The position numbers and the translations under genes were made by a program. A stretch of 64,000 nt of DNA from positions 1 through 64,000 of the forward strand of contig JARKPU010000010.1 in NCBI GenBank assembly GCA_029975055.1. The letters are read 5' to 3'. Source of the stretch: Anaerolinea sp. GTDB taxonomy: Bacteria; Chloroflexota; Anaerolineae; Anaerolineales; Anaerolineaceae. Under the pieces are notes generated by a model. That model was not told the origin of the DNA. It did not search any database and saw only the letters and a list, made by a program, of their open reading frames with translations. Positions within the stretch are counted from its first letter, which is position 1; each line of letters begins with the position of its first letter. This document shows, one piece after another, positions 16,821-27,009 of this stretch.

Positions 16821-19088
16821 ATGCCCCATTTTGTCTACGAAGTGAATCATTTTGGCCTGGATAACGATTCCCTGCTCCTCGGCGAGACGATCTTCCACAA
16901 CGCCAACGGTTACCTCGGCGTGCGGGCCAACTTCGAAGAAGGTTACCCCGAGGGTTACAAAACCGTCCGCGGGACGTATATCAACGGGTTTTACGATTTT
17001 TCCGAGATGAAACAGGCCGAAAAGCTCTACGGGCTGGTCGAAGAGAAACAGACCATGCTCAACGTCGCCGATACCCAGGGCATCCGGCTGTTCCTCGGCG
17101 ATGAGGAATTCTCCATGTTCGGCGGTGAGCTGCTCGATTACTCGCGCACGCTCGACATGGCGAAAGGCACCACCACCCGGCGCGTGCGGTGGAGGTCGCC
17201 GCAGGGCAAGGAAGCGGAGATCACCATCCGGCGCATGGCGTCCTTCACGCGCCTCTCCATCTTCACCATCGAGTACCGGGTGACGCTGCTCAATTGCAGC
17301 GCAAAGCTGCGCTTTGTATCTTCGCACAGGGGCGACGTGATGAATTACCACGACCCCGATGACCCGCGCGTCGCTGCGGAAAGCTTCCAGCATCTGCTGG
17401 TGCGCAAGGTGGAGGCGGAGCGCGGCAGCTCCTTCATCACCTCCCAGACGGCGAAATCCGGCCTGTTCGTTTGCAGCGGGGTGAGGCACAACCTGGCGGG
17501 GACAATCACCACGGGCGAAGCCTTTGCGGTGAGTGAAGTCACCCTCGATGCCGAAGAGGGCATGCCCGTGCGGCTGGTGAAGTACACCGCGCTGGCCGAT
17601 TCGATCCGCCATACCGATTACCGGCAGGTTTGCGCCGCCGAGCTGGAGAGGGCCGCCGCCGTGCCCATCGAGCAGCTATACGCCGAGCAGGAAGCCTACC
17701 TGACCGGCTGCTGGGAGAAATGCTCCCTCGATATTCACGGCGACGACGACCTGAACAGCGCACTCACCTACAACATCTACCAGTTGATTCAATCAGTCAC
17801 CAAGGATGCATACGGCAACATCGCCGCCAAGGGCCTCAGCGGCGAGGGCTACGAAGGGCATTACTTTTGGGACACCGAAATGTACATCCAGCCCTTCTTC
17901 GTGCTCACCATGCCCGAGTTCTGCAAAAACCTGCTCTCGATGCGTTACAAAACGCTCGATATGGCGCGCGAAAACGCCGCCATCATGGGCTGCAAACGCG
18001 GAGCGCTCTTCCCCTGGCGCACGATCATGGGCCGCGAGTGCTCGGGGCACTACCCCTCCGGCACGGCGCAGGTGCACATCAACGGCGATATCGCCTATGC
18101 GGTCATCGCTTACTACCTCGCCACCGGCGACTTCGAGTTCATCGCCTCGATGGGCGCGGAGCTGATCTTCGAGATTTGCCGCCACTGGATCGACATCGGC
18201 AACTATTACAAAGGGAAGTTCCACATCAACGGTGTCACCGGGCCGGATGAATACACCTGCATCGTCAACAACAACTACTTCACCAACGCCCTGGCCAAAT
18301 ATAATCTCTATTGGGCGGTGAAAATCTACGATCTGCTCAAGCAGCATGGCCGGCTGGAACCCCTCGAACGCAAGCCGGGCATCTCGGCTGCCGAAGTGGC
18401 CGAATTCGCCCGCGCCAGCGAAGCCATGTACCTGCCGTATGACGAAGAGCTGGGCATCAACCCGCAGGATGATTCCTTCCTCCAGAAAAGAGCCTGGGAT
18501 TTCGCCGGCACCCCCAAGGAACATCACCCCCTGTTGCTGCACTACCACCCGCTGCACCTTTACCGCCACCAGGTCTGCAAGCAGGCCGATACGGTGATGG
18601 CCCATTTCATCCTCGAAGATTACCAGAGCCGGGAGACGATCCGCCGTTCCTTCGAGTATTACGAGAAGATCACCACGCACGATTCCTCGCTCTCCCGCTG
18701 CATTTTCTCGATCGTCGCTTCGCGCCTGGGATACAAAGAGAAAGCCTGCGAATACTTTGGCGACTCGGCCAAACTCGACCTGTTCAACACGCACAACAAC
18801 ACCAAAGACGGCATTCACACCGCCAACATGGGCGGCAATTACATGGCCATCGTGTACGGCTTCGCCGGGCTGCGCCTGAAGGAAAGCGGGCTGTACCTGG
18901 CGCCGGTGCTGCCCGATCAATGGACCGGCTACGAGTTCACCCTGAGTTACCGCGGCAGCGCAATGAAGGTGGCCGTCGACAGCCGCGCGTGCCGGATCAC
19001 GCTCGCGCACGGCGCGGCGCAGGAGCTTTATCTCTACGGGGAAAAGCACACCCTCGCGAGCGAAATGGTCGTTCCTCTCCAGGGATAG
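16821..19088 (+). CDS. glycoside hydrolase family 65 disaccharide phosphorylase
   Basis: 'GHYFWDTEMYIQPFF', 'GVTGPDEYTCIVNNNYFTN', 'KQADTVM', 'HTANMGGNYMAIVYGFAGLR'. Confidence 0.9.
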   Translation: MPHFVYEVNHFGLDNDSLLLGETIFHNANGYLGVRANFEEGYPEGYKTVRGTYINGFYDFSEMKQAEKLYGLVEEKQTMLNVADTQGIRLFLGDEEFSMFGGELLDYSRTLDMAKGTTTRRVRWRSPQGKEAEITIRRMASFTRLSIFTIEYRVTLLNCSAKLRFVSSHRGDVMNYHDPDDPRVAAESFQHLLVRKVEAERGSSFITSQTAKSGLFVCSGVRHNLAGTITTGEAFAVSEVTLDAEEGMPVRLVKYTALADSIRHTDYRQVCAAELERAAAVPIEQLYAEQEAYLTGCWEKCSLDIHGDDDLNSALTYNIYQLIQSVTKDAYGNIAAKGLSGEGYEGHYFWDTEMYIQPFFVLTMPEFCKNLLSMRYKTLDMARENAAIMGCKRGALFPWRTIMGRECSGHYPSGTAQVHINGDIAYAVIAYYLATGDFEFIASMGAELIFEICRHWIDIGNYYKGKFHINGVTGPDEYTCIVNNNYFTNALAKYNLYWAVKIYDLLKQHGRLEPLERKPGISAAEVAEFARASEAMYLPYDEELGINPQDDSFLQKRAWDFAGTPKEHHPLLLHYHPLHLYRHQVCKQADTVMAHFILEDYQSRETIRRSFEYYEKITTHDSSLSRCIFSIVASRLGYKEKACEYFGDSAKLDLFNTHNNTKDGIHTANMGGNYMAIVYGFAGLRLKESGLYLAPVLPDQWTGYEFTLSYRGSAMKVAVDSRACRITLAHGAAQELYLYGEKHTLASEMVVPLQG

Positions 19089-19103
19089 CCGCAGCCGGGC
19101 CGG

Positions 19104-20345
19104 TTAATCCATGGCGCGCACTTCGGGGCGCAGGAACCAGATGCCCACCGCGAAGATGATCGTCGCGATCGCACAGACATAGAAGGTGAACGGCTCGCTG
19201 GTGCGGTCGGCGAGCACGCCCACCGCCAGCGCGCCGAGCGGGCCTCCGCCCATGAACATCAACGAATACAGGCCCATCACCCGGCCGCGCAGATCATCGG
19301 GAACGATATACTGCACCATGGCGTTGCTGTTGTTCATCACCGCCACCAGGGTGAAGCCGGTGACAGCCATGAGGAGCAGCGAGAAGGGCAAGTAGCGCGA
19401 GGCGGCGAAGGCCATCATCGCCAGCGGCATGACGAGGCTGCTGACGGTCCACATCTTGCCGCGCCCGCCGCGGCTGGCCACAGCCGCGATGACCAACCCG
19501 CCGATCACCGCGCCGATGCCGCGCGCCGAAAGCAGCAGGCCGTTGGTGGTCACATCTCCCTGCAAGACCGAAACCGCCCAGGCCGGCAGCAGGGTGATGG
19601 GCCCAAAGCCGACGATGTTGAGCACGAAGACGCTCACGGTGAGGGTCAGCACCAGGCGATGCCCGCGCACGTAGCGCACCCCTTCCTTGATCTCATCCAG
19701 CGCCGATTTCACGCGCGGCCGCGGCGGTGTGGGCGTGATGCGCATCCGGAACAGGGCATAGATCACCGCGATGAACGAGAGCCCGTTAATGGTGAAGCAC
19801 CAGCCCGGGCCGGTGAGCGCGTAGATCGCCGCGCCGATGGCCGGGCCGATGATCAAACCGGTGTTGAAGATGGTGCTGTTGAAGGCAATGGCGTTGCTCA
19901 AATCTTCACGATCGACCAGTTCCACCACCAGCGACTGGCGGGCGGGTGTGTCGAAGGCATTGGCCACCCCCAGCAAAAAGGCCAGCACCAGGATGTGCCA
20001 GGGCTGCACCCAGTTCAAGAAGACCAGCCCCGCCAGGACGAACGCCAGCACCATCATTGCCGATTGGGTGATGATCAATAACGTGCGCCGCGACATTCGG
20101 TCGGCGATCAGCCCGCCGTAGATCATAAACAGCCAGGATGGCACGCCCGAGATGAACCCGACATATCCCAGGTATGCCGCCGACCCGGTGAGGGTGTACA
20201 CCAGGTACCCCTGGGCGGTGTTCTGCATCCATGTGCCGATGATCGAAACTAATTGCCCGGCAAACCACAGGCGGTAGTTGCGGTGGCGAAAGGCCGCAAA
20301 AGTGCCGGAAACGCTCAATGAGGTGTTGCGCTTCGTTGTGTTCAA
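19104..20345 (-). CDS. MFS transporter
   Basis: 12-TM-like hydrophobicity; 'FRHRNYRLWFAGQLVSIIGTWMQNTAQGYLVY' typical of MFS_3-type proteins. Confidence 0.88.
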   Translation of the reverse strand: MNTTKRNTSLSVSGTFAAFRHRNYRLWFAGQLVSIIGTWMQNTAQGYLVYTLTGSAAYLGYVGFISGVPSWLFMIYGGLIADRMSRRTLLIITQSAMMVLAFVLAGLVFLNWVQPWHILVLAFLLGVANAFDTPARQSLVVELVDREDLSNAIAFNSTIFNTGLIIGPAIGAAIYALTGPGWCFTINGLSFIAVIYALFRMRITPTPPRPRVKSALDEIKEGVRYVRGHRLVLTLTVSVFVLNIVGFGPITLLPAWAVSVLQGDVTTNGLLLSARGIGAVIGGLVIAAVASRGGRGKMWTVSSLVMPLAMMAFAASRYLPFSLLLMAVTGFTLVAVMNNSNAMVQYIVPDDLRGRVMGLYSLMFMGGGPLGALAVGVLADRTSEPFTFYVCAIATIIFAVGIWFLRPEVRAMD

Positions 20346-20436
20346 TCAAGAGCCTCGAATCCGGAAGATGGTGCGATACTTCGATCTTATCACCAAACCC
20401 TGCGCGCGCCAGTGATTAGCTTCACCGATGAGCATG

Positions 20437-20466
20437 AAAATCCGCCGGTCTCAGGCCCCGGCGGAT
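20437..20466 (-). terminator. terminator of GH94 operon (minus strand)
   Basis: Minus-strand ATCCGCCGG-loop-CCGGCGGAT followed by TTTT-like tract (AAAA at 20437-20440 on plus). Confidence 0.55.
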
Positions 20467-20496
20467 CCGGCAAATTGTCCTTTTTCAGGCTCAAGC

Positions 20497-22908
20497 TCAC
20501 CCGGCGGAGAGCTTCACCTGGACGCGGTGGGTGCCTCCACAGCCGCCCTTCGGGCAGGTGATGACCCGGCCGGTCCGCTCCTCGCCGTCCACCCAGATGC
20601 GCGCTGCGCCGCCCGGCAGGCCCGCCGGGTTGCTGATCTCGACCTCATAGACACAGCCGCGGAAGGCCCGCCTGGCTGAGACTTTCTTCCAGCCCGCAGG
20701 CAGGCACGGCGAAATGTGCAGCCCGCCCACCTCGGCGCGGATGCCGAGCATTCCATCCCAGATGGCGCGCAGGAACCACTGGGCCGAGCCGGTGTACCAG
20801 CTCCAGCCGCCGCGCCCGTAATGGGGCGAGTCGGGGCCGTCGATGTTCCCCGGCGTCACGTACGGTTCGGCGGCGTAGGCCTCCGGCTCCATGCCATGGA
20901 TCGGCGGGGCAATCGAGCGGTAGATGTCGTAGGCCTGCTCGCCGTTCCCCAGCTTGCAGGCCGCTAAAAGCGCCCAGGTGGCCGCGTGAGTGTACACGCC
21001 GCCGTTCTCGCGCAGGCCGGGCGCGTAGCGGGTTATGTAACCGATCGAAGGGTCGGGCTTCCGGTAAGCCGGGGCCAGCACCAGCGGCCCGTGCGGCGAG
21101 AGCAGACGCTTTTCCACCGCGGCCCAGGCCCCGGTGATGCGCTCGGGGGCGCCCAGGCCGCTCAACACAGCCCAGCTCTGCGTATTGAGGAAGATCGTCC
21201 CTTCCGAAGCCGACTTGCTGCCCAGCAGAACGCCGTCGTCGGTGGATGCGCCCCAATACCATTCGCCGTCCCAGCCATGCTTCTCAACGGCCGCCGCGAG
21301 CAGGCCCGCCCGGCGGCGGTACTCGGCGGTGAGCGCAGGCCGGTTCAGCTTTTCGGCAAAGAGGGCATACTGCCCGAGCAGCCCATAAAGGAACTGCGCC
21401 AGCCAGATCGACTCGCCCTTTTCACGGTAACCGCAGGCATTCAGGCCGTCGTTCCAATCGCAGTCGCCGATCAACGGCAGGCCGCGCGGACTGAAGCGCC
21501 CCAGCGCGCGCCCAATGGCCCGCTCGCAGTGATCCCACAGCGAATGCCCTTCCGGCTGGTCCAGGTACGGCTCGCACAGCTTGAAGGCCGGGTAATCTCC
21601 CGTCTCCTCGATATACCTGCCCAGCACGTAGGGCAGCCAGAGCAGGTCGTCGCTGCAGCCGGTGCGCAGCCCGCTTTCGGCCAGAGGGTGCCACCAGTGC
21701 CAGACGGAACCATCCGCGAACTGCCGCCCCGCGTGCAGGCGGATCTGCCGGAGGGTCTCATCCGGTTTGCCCAGCAGCAGCCAGACGAGCGAATCCTGCA
21801 GCTGGTCGCGGAAGCCATAGGCGCCGCCCGTCTGGTAATAAGCCGTGCGCCCCCACAGCCGCCCGGAGATGGCCTGGTAGGGCAGCCAGGTGTTGGAAAG
21901 GATGTTCAGCGATTCATCCGGCGACTCGACGTGCAGCCCCGCCAGCCGTTCTTCCCAACCCTGCCGCGTGGCAGCCAGCGCCCGGCGGGCCTGGGCTTCC
22001 TGGGTGTAGCGGCGGGCAAGCGCCAGGGCCTGCTCATCGTCATCGGCCGCTCCCGTCACCAGCACGACGGTCTTTGTTTCGCCGGGGAGCAGGTGCACGC
22101 GGGCATGCAGCGAGGCGATTCCATCGCCCCAGCGCCCGGCATGGCCCTCCAGTGTGCCGTCTTTCACCGCTTTGGGCAGCGACTTGCGCCCGTAGCGCCC
22201 CAAAAAGGCGCTCTTATCGGCTTCGAACCCGGCCACATCGCCGCCGGCGGCGTGGAACGCCGTGTAAGGCCAGCCGCGGTTCCAGCCCGGACCGCTCCCG
22301 CCGGGGATATCCCACAGGCTCTTATGCGCCAGGATGCACTGCGCATCGGGGCGATAACTTGTCTCGATAAAAATGCGGTGGAACTCGCGGTGCCAGTCGG
22401 GCGCAGCGCCCAGCAGCCATTCCAGGTAGCTGAACAGGCTCAGCGAGCACTCCTGCTCGCGGCGGTTGGTCAGCTCCACCAGCCAGATCTCCAGCGGGTC
22501 ATCCGGCGGCACGGTGAGAGTCCAGGCGCACTCCACCCCAGAGAAGCTGGAAAGGTAGCTGGTGTAGCCCAGGCCGTGCCGCACTTCATATGCTTGGAAA
22601 TCCGGCTGGGTGGGCTGCCAGGCCGCCGACCAGACCTCGCCGCTGGAGTCATCCCGCAGGTAAAGATAGCGCCCATCTTCATCCCGCACCAGGTCCTGAT
22701 CCCAGCGCGTCAGCCGGTTGAGGCTGGCATGCGTGCGCCATGAATACCCACCGCCGGCCTGCGAGACGACAAAGCCGTAATCGCCGTTGGAGACCACATT
22801 GACCCATGGCCGGGGCGTATCCGGCCGGGTGATCACATATTCACGCCCGTCGGCGGTGAACCCGCCGTAGGGGGTGCAATATAGAGCTGGGGGCATGCGT
22901 TTCATCAA
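20497..22908 (-). CDS. glycoside hydrolase family 94 (cellobiose-phosphorylase-like)
   Basis: 'YGGFTADGREYVITRPDTPRPWVNVVSNGDYGFVVSQAGGGYSW', 'GDCDWNDGLNACGY', 'GRGGWSWYTGSAQWFLRAIWDGMLGI'. Confidence 0.9.
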   Translation of the reverse strand: MMKRMPPALYCTPYGGFTADGREYVITRPDTPRPWVNVVSNGDYGFVVSQAGGGYSWRTHASLNRLTRWDQDLVRDEDGRYLYLRDDSSGEVWSAAWQPTQPDFQAYEVRHGLGYTSYLSSFSGVECAWTLTVPPDDPLEIWLVELTNRREQECSLSLFSYLEWLLGAAPDWHREFHRIFIETSYRPDAQCILAHKSLWDIPGGSGPGWNRGWPYTAFHAAGGDVAGFEADKSAFLGRYGRKSLPKAVKDGTLEGHAGRWGDGIASLHARVHLLPGETKTVVLVTGAADDDEQALALARRYTQEAQARRALAATRQGWEERLAGLHVESPDESLNILSNTWLPYQAISGRLWGRTAYYQTGGAYGFRDQLQDSLVWLLLGKPDETLRQIRLHAGRQFADGSVWHWWHPLAESGLRTGCSDDLLWLPYVLGRYIEETGDYPAFKLCEPYLDQPEGHSLWDHCERAIGRALGRFSPRGLPLIGDCDWNDGLNACGYREKGESIWLAQFLYGLLGQYALFAEKLNRPALTAEYRRRAGLLAAAVEKHGWDGEWYWGASTDDGVLLGSKSASEGTIFLNTQSWAVLSGLGAPERITGAWAAVEKRLLSPHGPLVLAPAYRKPDPSIGYITRYAPGLRENGGVYTHAATWALLAACKLGNGEQAYDIYRSIAPPIHGMEPEAYAAEPYVTPGNIDGPDSPHYGRGGWSWYTGSAQWFLRAIWDGMLGIRAEVGGLHISPCLPAGWKKVSARRAFRGCVYEVEISNPAGLPGGAARIWVDGEERTGRVITCPKGGCGGTHRVQVKLSAG

Positions 22909-22932
22909 TGAAGCGTTTCCTCTTGGTCTAAA

Positions 22933-23529
22933 TTATTGGCCCACCCCAAGCCGTTCGAGGTCGGCAAGCGCCGCCTGGGTGATATCCGCCCGGTTGGGGA
23001 AGAGCCGGGCGCATTCTTTGTAAATTTCAATCGCGGTCGCCTGGTCACCCGATTGCTCGTAGAGCCGGCCCAGCTGCAAGTACACATCCGGGAAGAACGG
23101 ATGCGAACGGCCGGTGTACCGCTGGATGAAGGCTTCGGCTGTAGAAATATCGAGCTTATGATAGATGATGTCGTTGATCCGTTCGACGGCCCGGTCATAA
23201 TTCGCCGGTTTGGGCAGGGCGCCGTTGTTGCCCCACAGCCGGGTGATCTGGAAATACCCCCCGTGGGCGGTGCGCTCTTTGGTGGCCGGGTCGATGACAT
23301 CATACCCGGTCAGCGCGTCCAGGTAGCGGCCCTCCTGGTAGGCAGCCTCGGCGCTGGCATAGAACTCTCCCGCCAGGCTGGAAGAATCGATCCAGGCCAG
23401 CAGATAGCCGATGATGAACAGCCCCGCCACCGCCAGGGCGACGAAGAGCAGGCGCTTCGACCAGGAAACCGGCCTGGGGGCCGCCTGAACATCGGCCGGA
23501 ACAGGGATCGGGACGTTTTGCATGCTCAT
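22933..23529 (-). CDS. single-TM TPR-repeat protein in the sugar ABC/GH94 operon
   Basis: TM 'LLFVALAVAGLFIIGYLLAWI'; TPR-like 'FPDVYLQLGRLYEQSGDQATAIEIYKECARLFPNRADI'. Confidence 0.65.
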   Translation of the reverse strand: MSMQNVPIPVPADVQAAPRPVSWSKRLLFVALAVAGLFIIGYLLAWIDSSSLAGEFYASAEAAYQEGRYLDALTGYDVIDPATKERTAHGGYFQITRLWGNNGALPKPANYDRAVERINDIIYHKLDISTAEAFIQRYTGRSHPFFPDVYLQLGRLYEQSGDQATAIEIYKECARLFPNRADITQAALADLERLGVGQ

Positions 23530-23542
23530 AGCGCCGGCTCCT

Positions 23543-24391
23543 TCATTTGAACTTCGCGTTCGCGAAAGCGGCCATGAACTGGTCTTGCAGGAGGAAGAAA
23601 ACGATGATCAGCGGCACGGTGATGACGGCCATCGCCGCCCAGATTTGCTCCACATTCTGCCCCGGGATCGAGGTCTGGAACTGGTAAAGCCCCAGCTGCA
23701 GGGTCCACAATTCCGGTTTGTTCAGGTAGAGCAGCGGCCCGAAGAAGTCATTCCAGCTTCCCATGAAGGTGAGGATGCCCACCGTGGCCAGCGCGGGGCG
23801 CATCATCGGCAGGATGATGCCCCAATAGATGCCCCACTCGGAGGCCCCATCCACCCGCGCGGCTTCGACGATCTCATCCTGAATCTGCTGGGCGAACTGG
23901 CGCAGCAGGAAGATGTTATAAACGCTCACCGCGCCGGGGATGATCAACGACTGGAACTGGTTCACCCAGCCCAGGCGGTAGATGATCACATAGGTGGGGA
24001 TGAGGAAGAGCACCCCGGGGATCATCATCGTCACGATCATGAAGGAGAAGATCCGGTCGCGGCCCGGGAAGCTGATCTTTGCCAGCGCGTAGGCGGCCAG
24101 CGAGTCGAACAGCAGGTTGAGCACCGTGGTGCTGACGGCCAGGATGAGCGAATTGCGGAAGAGCAGCGGGACGTTGAGCGTCTCCCACATTTTGATGTAC
24201 CCGCTGAGCGTCCACTGGCTGGGCAGGCTCATCGGGCTGAAGAGGATTTCGCGCCCGGGTTTGAAAGAATTGAGCAGGATATAAAAGAGCGGCATGGCGA
24301 AAGCCAGCCCGCCAATCAATAGAACGATAAAGATCAGGTAATCCACAAACTTCGAACGGCCAACCTGCCTGGTTCCCATTTGAACGGTCAT
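23543..24391 (-). CDS. carbohydrate ABC transporter permease
   Basis: EAA loop 'EIVEAARVDGASEWGIYWGIILPMMRPALATVGILTFMGSWNDFFGPLLYL'. Confidence 0.92.
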   Translation of the reverse strand: MTVQMGTRQVGRSKFVDYLIFIVLLIGGLAFAMPLFYILLNSFKPGREILFSPMSLPSQWTLSGYIKMWETLNVPLLFRNSLILAVSTTVLNLLFDSLAAYALAKISFPGRDRIFSFMIVTMMIPGVLFLIPTYVIIYRLGWVNQFQSLIIPGAVSVYNIFLLRQFAQQIQDEIVEAARVDGASEWGIYWGIILPMMRPALATVGILTFMGSWNDFFGPLLYLNKPELWTLQLGLYQFQTSIPGQNVEQIWAAMAVITVPLIIVFFLLQDQFMAAFANAKFK

Positions 24392-24419
24392 TTTGGCTCC
24401 TTCCTGCGAGGCCGGCGGC

Positions 24420-25313
24420 TCAAGAGACGTCTCGCTGCAGGTAGCGGAACTGGATGAGGGTGAACACGGCGATCACCAGTGCCAGCAGCAGCCCGATGGT
24501 GGACGCATACCCGACATTGGAGCGGTTGAAGGCCGTGCCATACAGGTAGAGCACCGGGGTCAGCCCCTGCCCGTACAGCCCGCCGGTGATATCGAAATTC
24601 ATATACACTTCCGTGAACATCTGCAGGCCGTTGATCACATCCATCACCAGCAGGAAGAAGAGCTGCGGGTTGAGCAAGGGCAGCGTGATCTTCCAGAACA
24701 TCTTCCAGGAGGAAGCGCCGTCAATGGAGGCCGCTTCGTAGAGCTGCGGGTCGATGGTGTATAGCCCGGCCAGGAGGATGATCATGGTGATGCCGAACCA
24801 TTTCCAGGTATTAATGAGCGCCAGGATCGGCATGGCCAGCCAGCGCGAGGAAGTCCAGAATACGGCCTCATCCAGCCAGCCGATCTTCACGAGGAAGGAT
24901 TGGACAGGCCCGGTTGGGCCGACGATGTAATTGCCAATGATCATCACGACCACAATCGAGACGATGGTGGGCGTGAAGAAGATGGTGCGGAAGAAGCGCG
25001 CCCCCCAGCGCACCTGCTTGATCAGCACCGCCACAATCAACCCAAGCCCAATTGTCAGCGTAATGAAGATGGCCTGGTTATAGATAACGTTGAACAGGCT
25101 GTGCCAGAACTTCTCATCGAGGATGCCCTGCACCCAGTTGGAAATTCCCACAAAGGCGCGGTCTTGAGGCTGGATAAAGTTATAGTCGAAGAAGGTGAGG
25201 TAAAAAGATAAAACGAGCGGATAGATGCCAAATAGCGCATACAGGATCACCCAGGGAGAGATGAATAGATAACCCCAACGGCTTTTCCTGATCTGTTTCA
25301 ACATCCCGGCCAT
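24420..25313 (-). CDS. carbohydrate ABC transporter permease
   Basis: 'LYEAASIDGASSWKMFWKITLPLLNPQLFF', six-TM pattern. Confidence 0.92.
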   Translation of the reverse strand: MAGMLKQIRKSRWGYLFISPWVILYALFGIYPLVLSFYLTFFDYNFIQPQDRAFVGISNWVQGILDEKFWHSLFNVIYNQAIFITLTIGLGLIVAVLIKQVRWGARFFRTIFFTPTIVSIVVVMIIGNYIVGPTGPVQSFLVKIGWLDEAVFWTSSRWLAMPILALINTWKWFGITMIILLAGLYTIDPQLYEAASIDGASSWKMFWKITLPLLNPQLFFLLVMDVINGLQMFTEVYMNFDITGGLYGQGLTPVLYLYGTAFNRSNVGYASTIGLLLALVIAVFTLIQFRYLQRDVS

Positions 25314-25337
25314 GCGGGTCCTCCCTTCGTGGATCGG

Positions 25338-25395
25338 GTGAATCTTTTCTGTTAATCATGCGGCTTGCCCCATGATTAACAGAAAATTGAAACAC
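25338..25395. repeat. dispersed ~58-bp palindromic element, copy 2 (between SBP and permease)
   Basis: CTGTTAATCATGCGGC-TT-GCCCCATGATTAACAG with outer GTG...CAC arms. Confidence 0.75.
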
Positions 25396-25469
25396 TGTCC
25401 CATCGAGCGGGCAAGCTGCGCCCGAACGCAGGCTGGGTTTCCCCAGCCTGCGTTCATCAAGACAGGCTG

Positions 25470-26864
25470 TTATTTGGCGATGACGGCCCGGGCGGCTTCG
25501 ACCGCCTCGGTGACGCCCTGTTCCGGCGAAATCTCACCGGTCACAACCACTTTATTGTAAACCTTGAGGATTTCATTCGCCACGGCGTCGAAATCGGGGA
25601 AGGCGGGCGGGAAGACCGCGTAGGGGAGCAAATCGACGAAGGGCTTGCGGTCGGGCGCCTGGAAGTAGGGGTCCTTCTGCAGGCTGAGTTTCACCGGCAA
25701 ATAGCCCAGTTCTTTATCGAAGGCCAGGTTGTTCTCATCGGTCATCAGGAACTTGATGAACTCCCAGGCCAGCAGCTCGCGCTCGGGGGTGGTCTTGAGG
25801 ATCATGAACGGGCGGCCGCCCAGCGTGGTGTAGGGCTGGTCGCCTGCGTTCACCACCGGGATCGGAGCCACGCCAACATCCTTGCCAATTTCCATCGGCT
25901 GGCCCTTGGCGTCCTTGAGGTTCGGCAGCCAGGAATAGCCGTATTGCATCCACATGCCGATGGAGCGGCTGAAGAAGCTCTGCTCCATGGTCAGCGGGGC
26001 ATACTTCTGCGCTTCTTTGGCGAAGGTGAAGAACTCGGCCATCTTGCATTCTGGCTGGTCAAAGACGATATCGGTGCCGATGCGGTTCAGCAGGCCGCAC
26101 TTGTTCTGGTTGATGGTGAGGTAGATCGGCTGGAGCATGTTCCAGTACCAGCCGCCCCACGCCAGCGCTTCATTCCAGAACACCGTGCCATAAACCTTGG
26201 TGCCGTCTTCGCGCGCAGGCAGGGCCTGGATCTTGGCAGCGTAATCGAGGAATTCGGCCTGGGTCACGGGGGGCTTTTCGGGGTCGAGCCCGGCTTCCTT
26301 GAACAGCTCCTTATTGTAGATCATCCCGGTGATGTCGATACCGGCCGGGACGTAGTACTTGTGGCCGAAATATTCCTTGACCACGATCGGGTCGATCTGC
26401 GCAAAGAGCTCGTCGGCCCCGGGCATATCTTCCAGCGCCACCACCGCGTCCATGGCGGCGTACTTCGTCACCATGTAGCCGAAGGAACCGACAATGATAT
26501 CGGGCTGGTTGCCTGCCGCGATGAGCGCCTCGAAAGCGCCGCCTTCAGGCTCGGGGACGATGTTGACCTTGACGCCCGGGTTCGCGTCCATGAAGGCTTT
26601 GGCCATGCCCTCCATGAAGGGCACCATCGCGCCTGAAACCGAGGCGAGCGTGATCTCGCCGGAGAGCGGCTTGGGTTCGGCGGTCGGTTCGGGGGTGGGG
26701 GTGACGACCTTTTCCACCTCGACTTCCTTGGTGACGATGACCGTGTTCTCGATCACCTGCGGTTCCGCCGTGGCGGCCGGCGTTGCCGCTGCAGGGGCAC
26801 ATGCGCCGAGGACCATGCTGGCGATGAGCAGCAGGGCCAGAATGAACATACTGTTGCGTTTCAT
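25470..26864 (-). CDS. extracellular sugar-binding lipoprotein (family 1 SBP)
   Basis: Lipobox 'LLIASMVLGACAP'; SBP architecture; SD GGAGG before ATG 26864. Confidence 0.92.
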   Translation of the reverse strand: MKRNSMFILALLLIASMVLGACAPAAATPAATAEPQVIENTVIVTKEVEVEKVVTPTPEPTAEPKPLSGEITLASVSGAMVPFMEGMAKAFMDANPGVKVNIVPEPEGGAFEALIAAGNQPDIIVGSFGYMVTKYAAMDAVVALEDMPGADELFAQIDPIVVKEYFGHKYYVPAGIDITGMIYNKELFKEAGLDPEKPPVTQAEFLDYAAKIQALPAREDGTKVYGTVFWNEALAWGGWYWNMLQPIYLTINQNKCGLLNRIGTDIVFDQPECKMAEFFTFAKEAQKYAPLTMEQSFFSRSIGMWMQYGYSWLPNLKDAKGQPMEIGKDVGVAPIPVVNAGDQPYTTLGGRPFMILKTTPERELLAWEFIKFLMTDENNLAFDKELGYLPVKLSLQKDPYFQAPDRKPFVDLLPYAVFPPAFPDFDAVANEILKVYNKVVVTGEISPEQGVTEAVEAARAVIAK

Positions 26865-26964
26865 GTTTTCCTCCAAAGAATCCTAACAGTCAAGCCGGTT
26901 GAACAGGGTGAACAGGCTTAAATACCACGCAGATTGAACGTCCAGGTCACCTCCTTTCGAGGAG

Positions 26965-26978
26965 TGTAAGCGCTTACA
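26965..26978. promoter_or_regulatory. LacI-family operator TGTAAGCGCTTACA upstream of SBP operon
   Basis: Perfect 14-bp palindrome; near-identical to sites at 28026 and 30661. Confidence 0.8.
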
Positions 26979-27009
26979 AAAACAACGATAAAAAAACGCC
27001 CATCTTCTT

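Noticed and set aside
20986-22743. 585-aa plus-strand ORF opposite GH94
   Set aside because: Shadow ORF of the GH94 gene.
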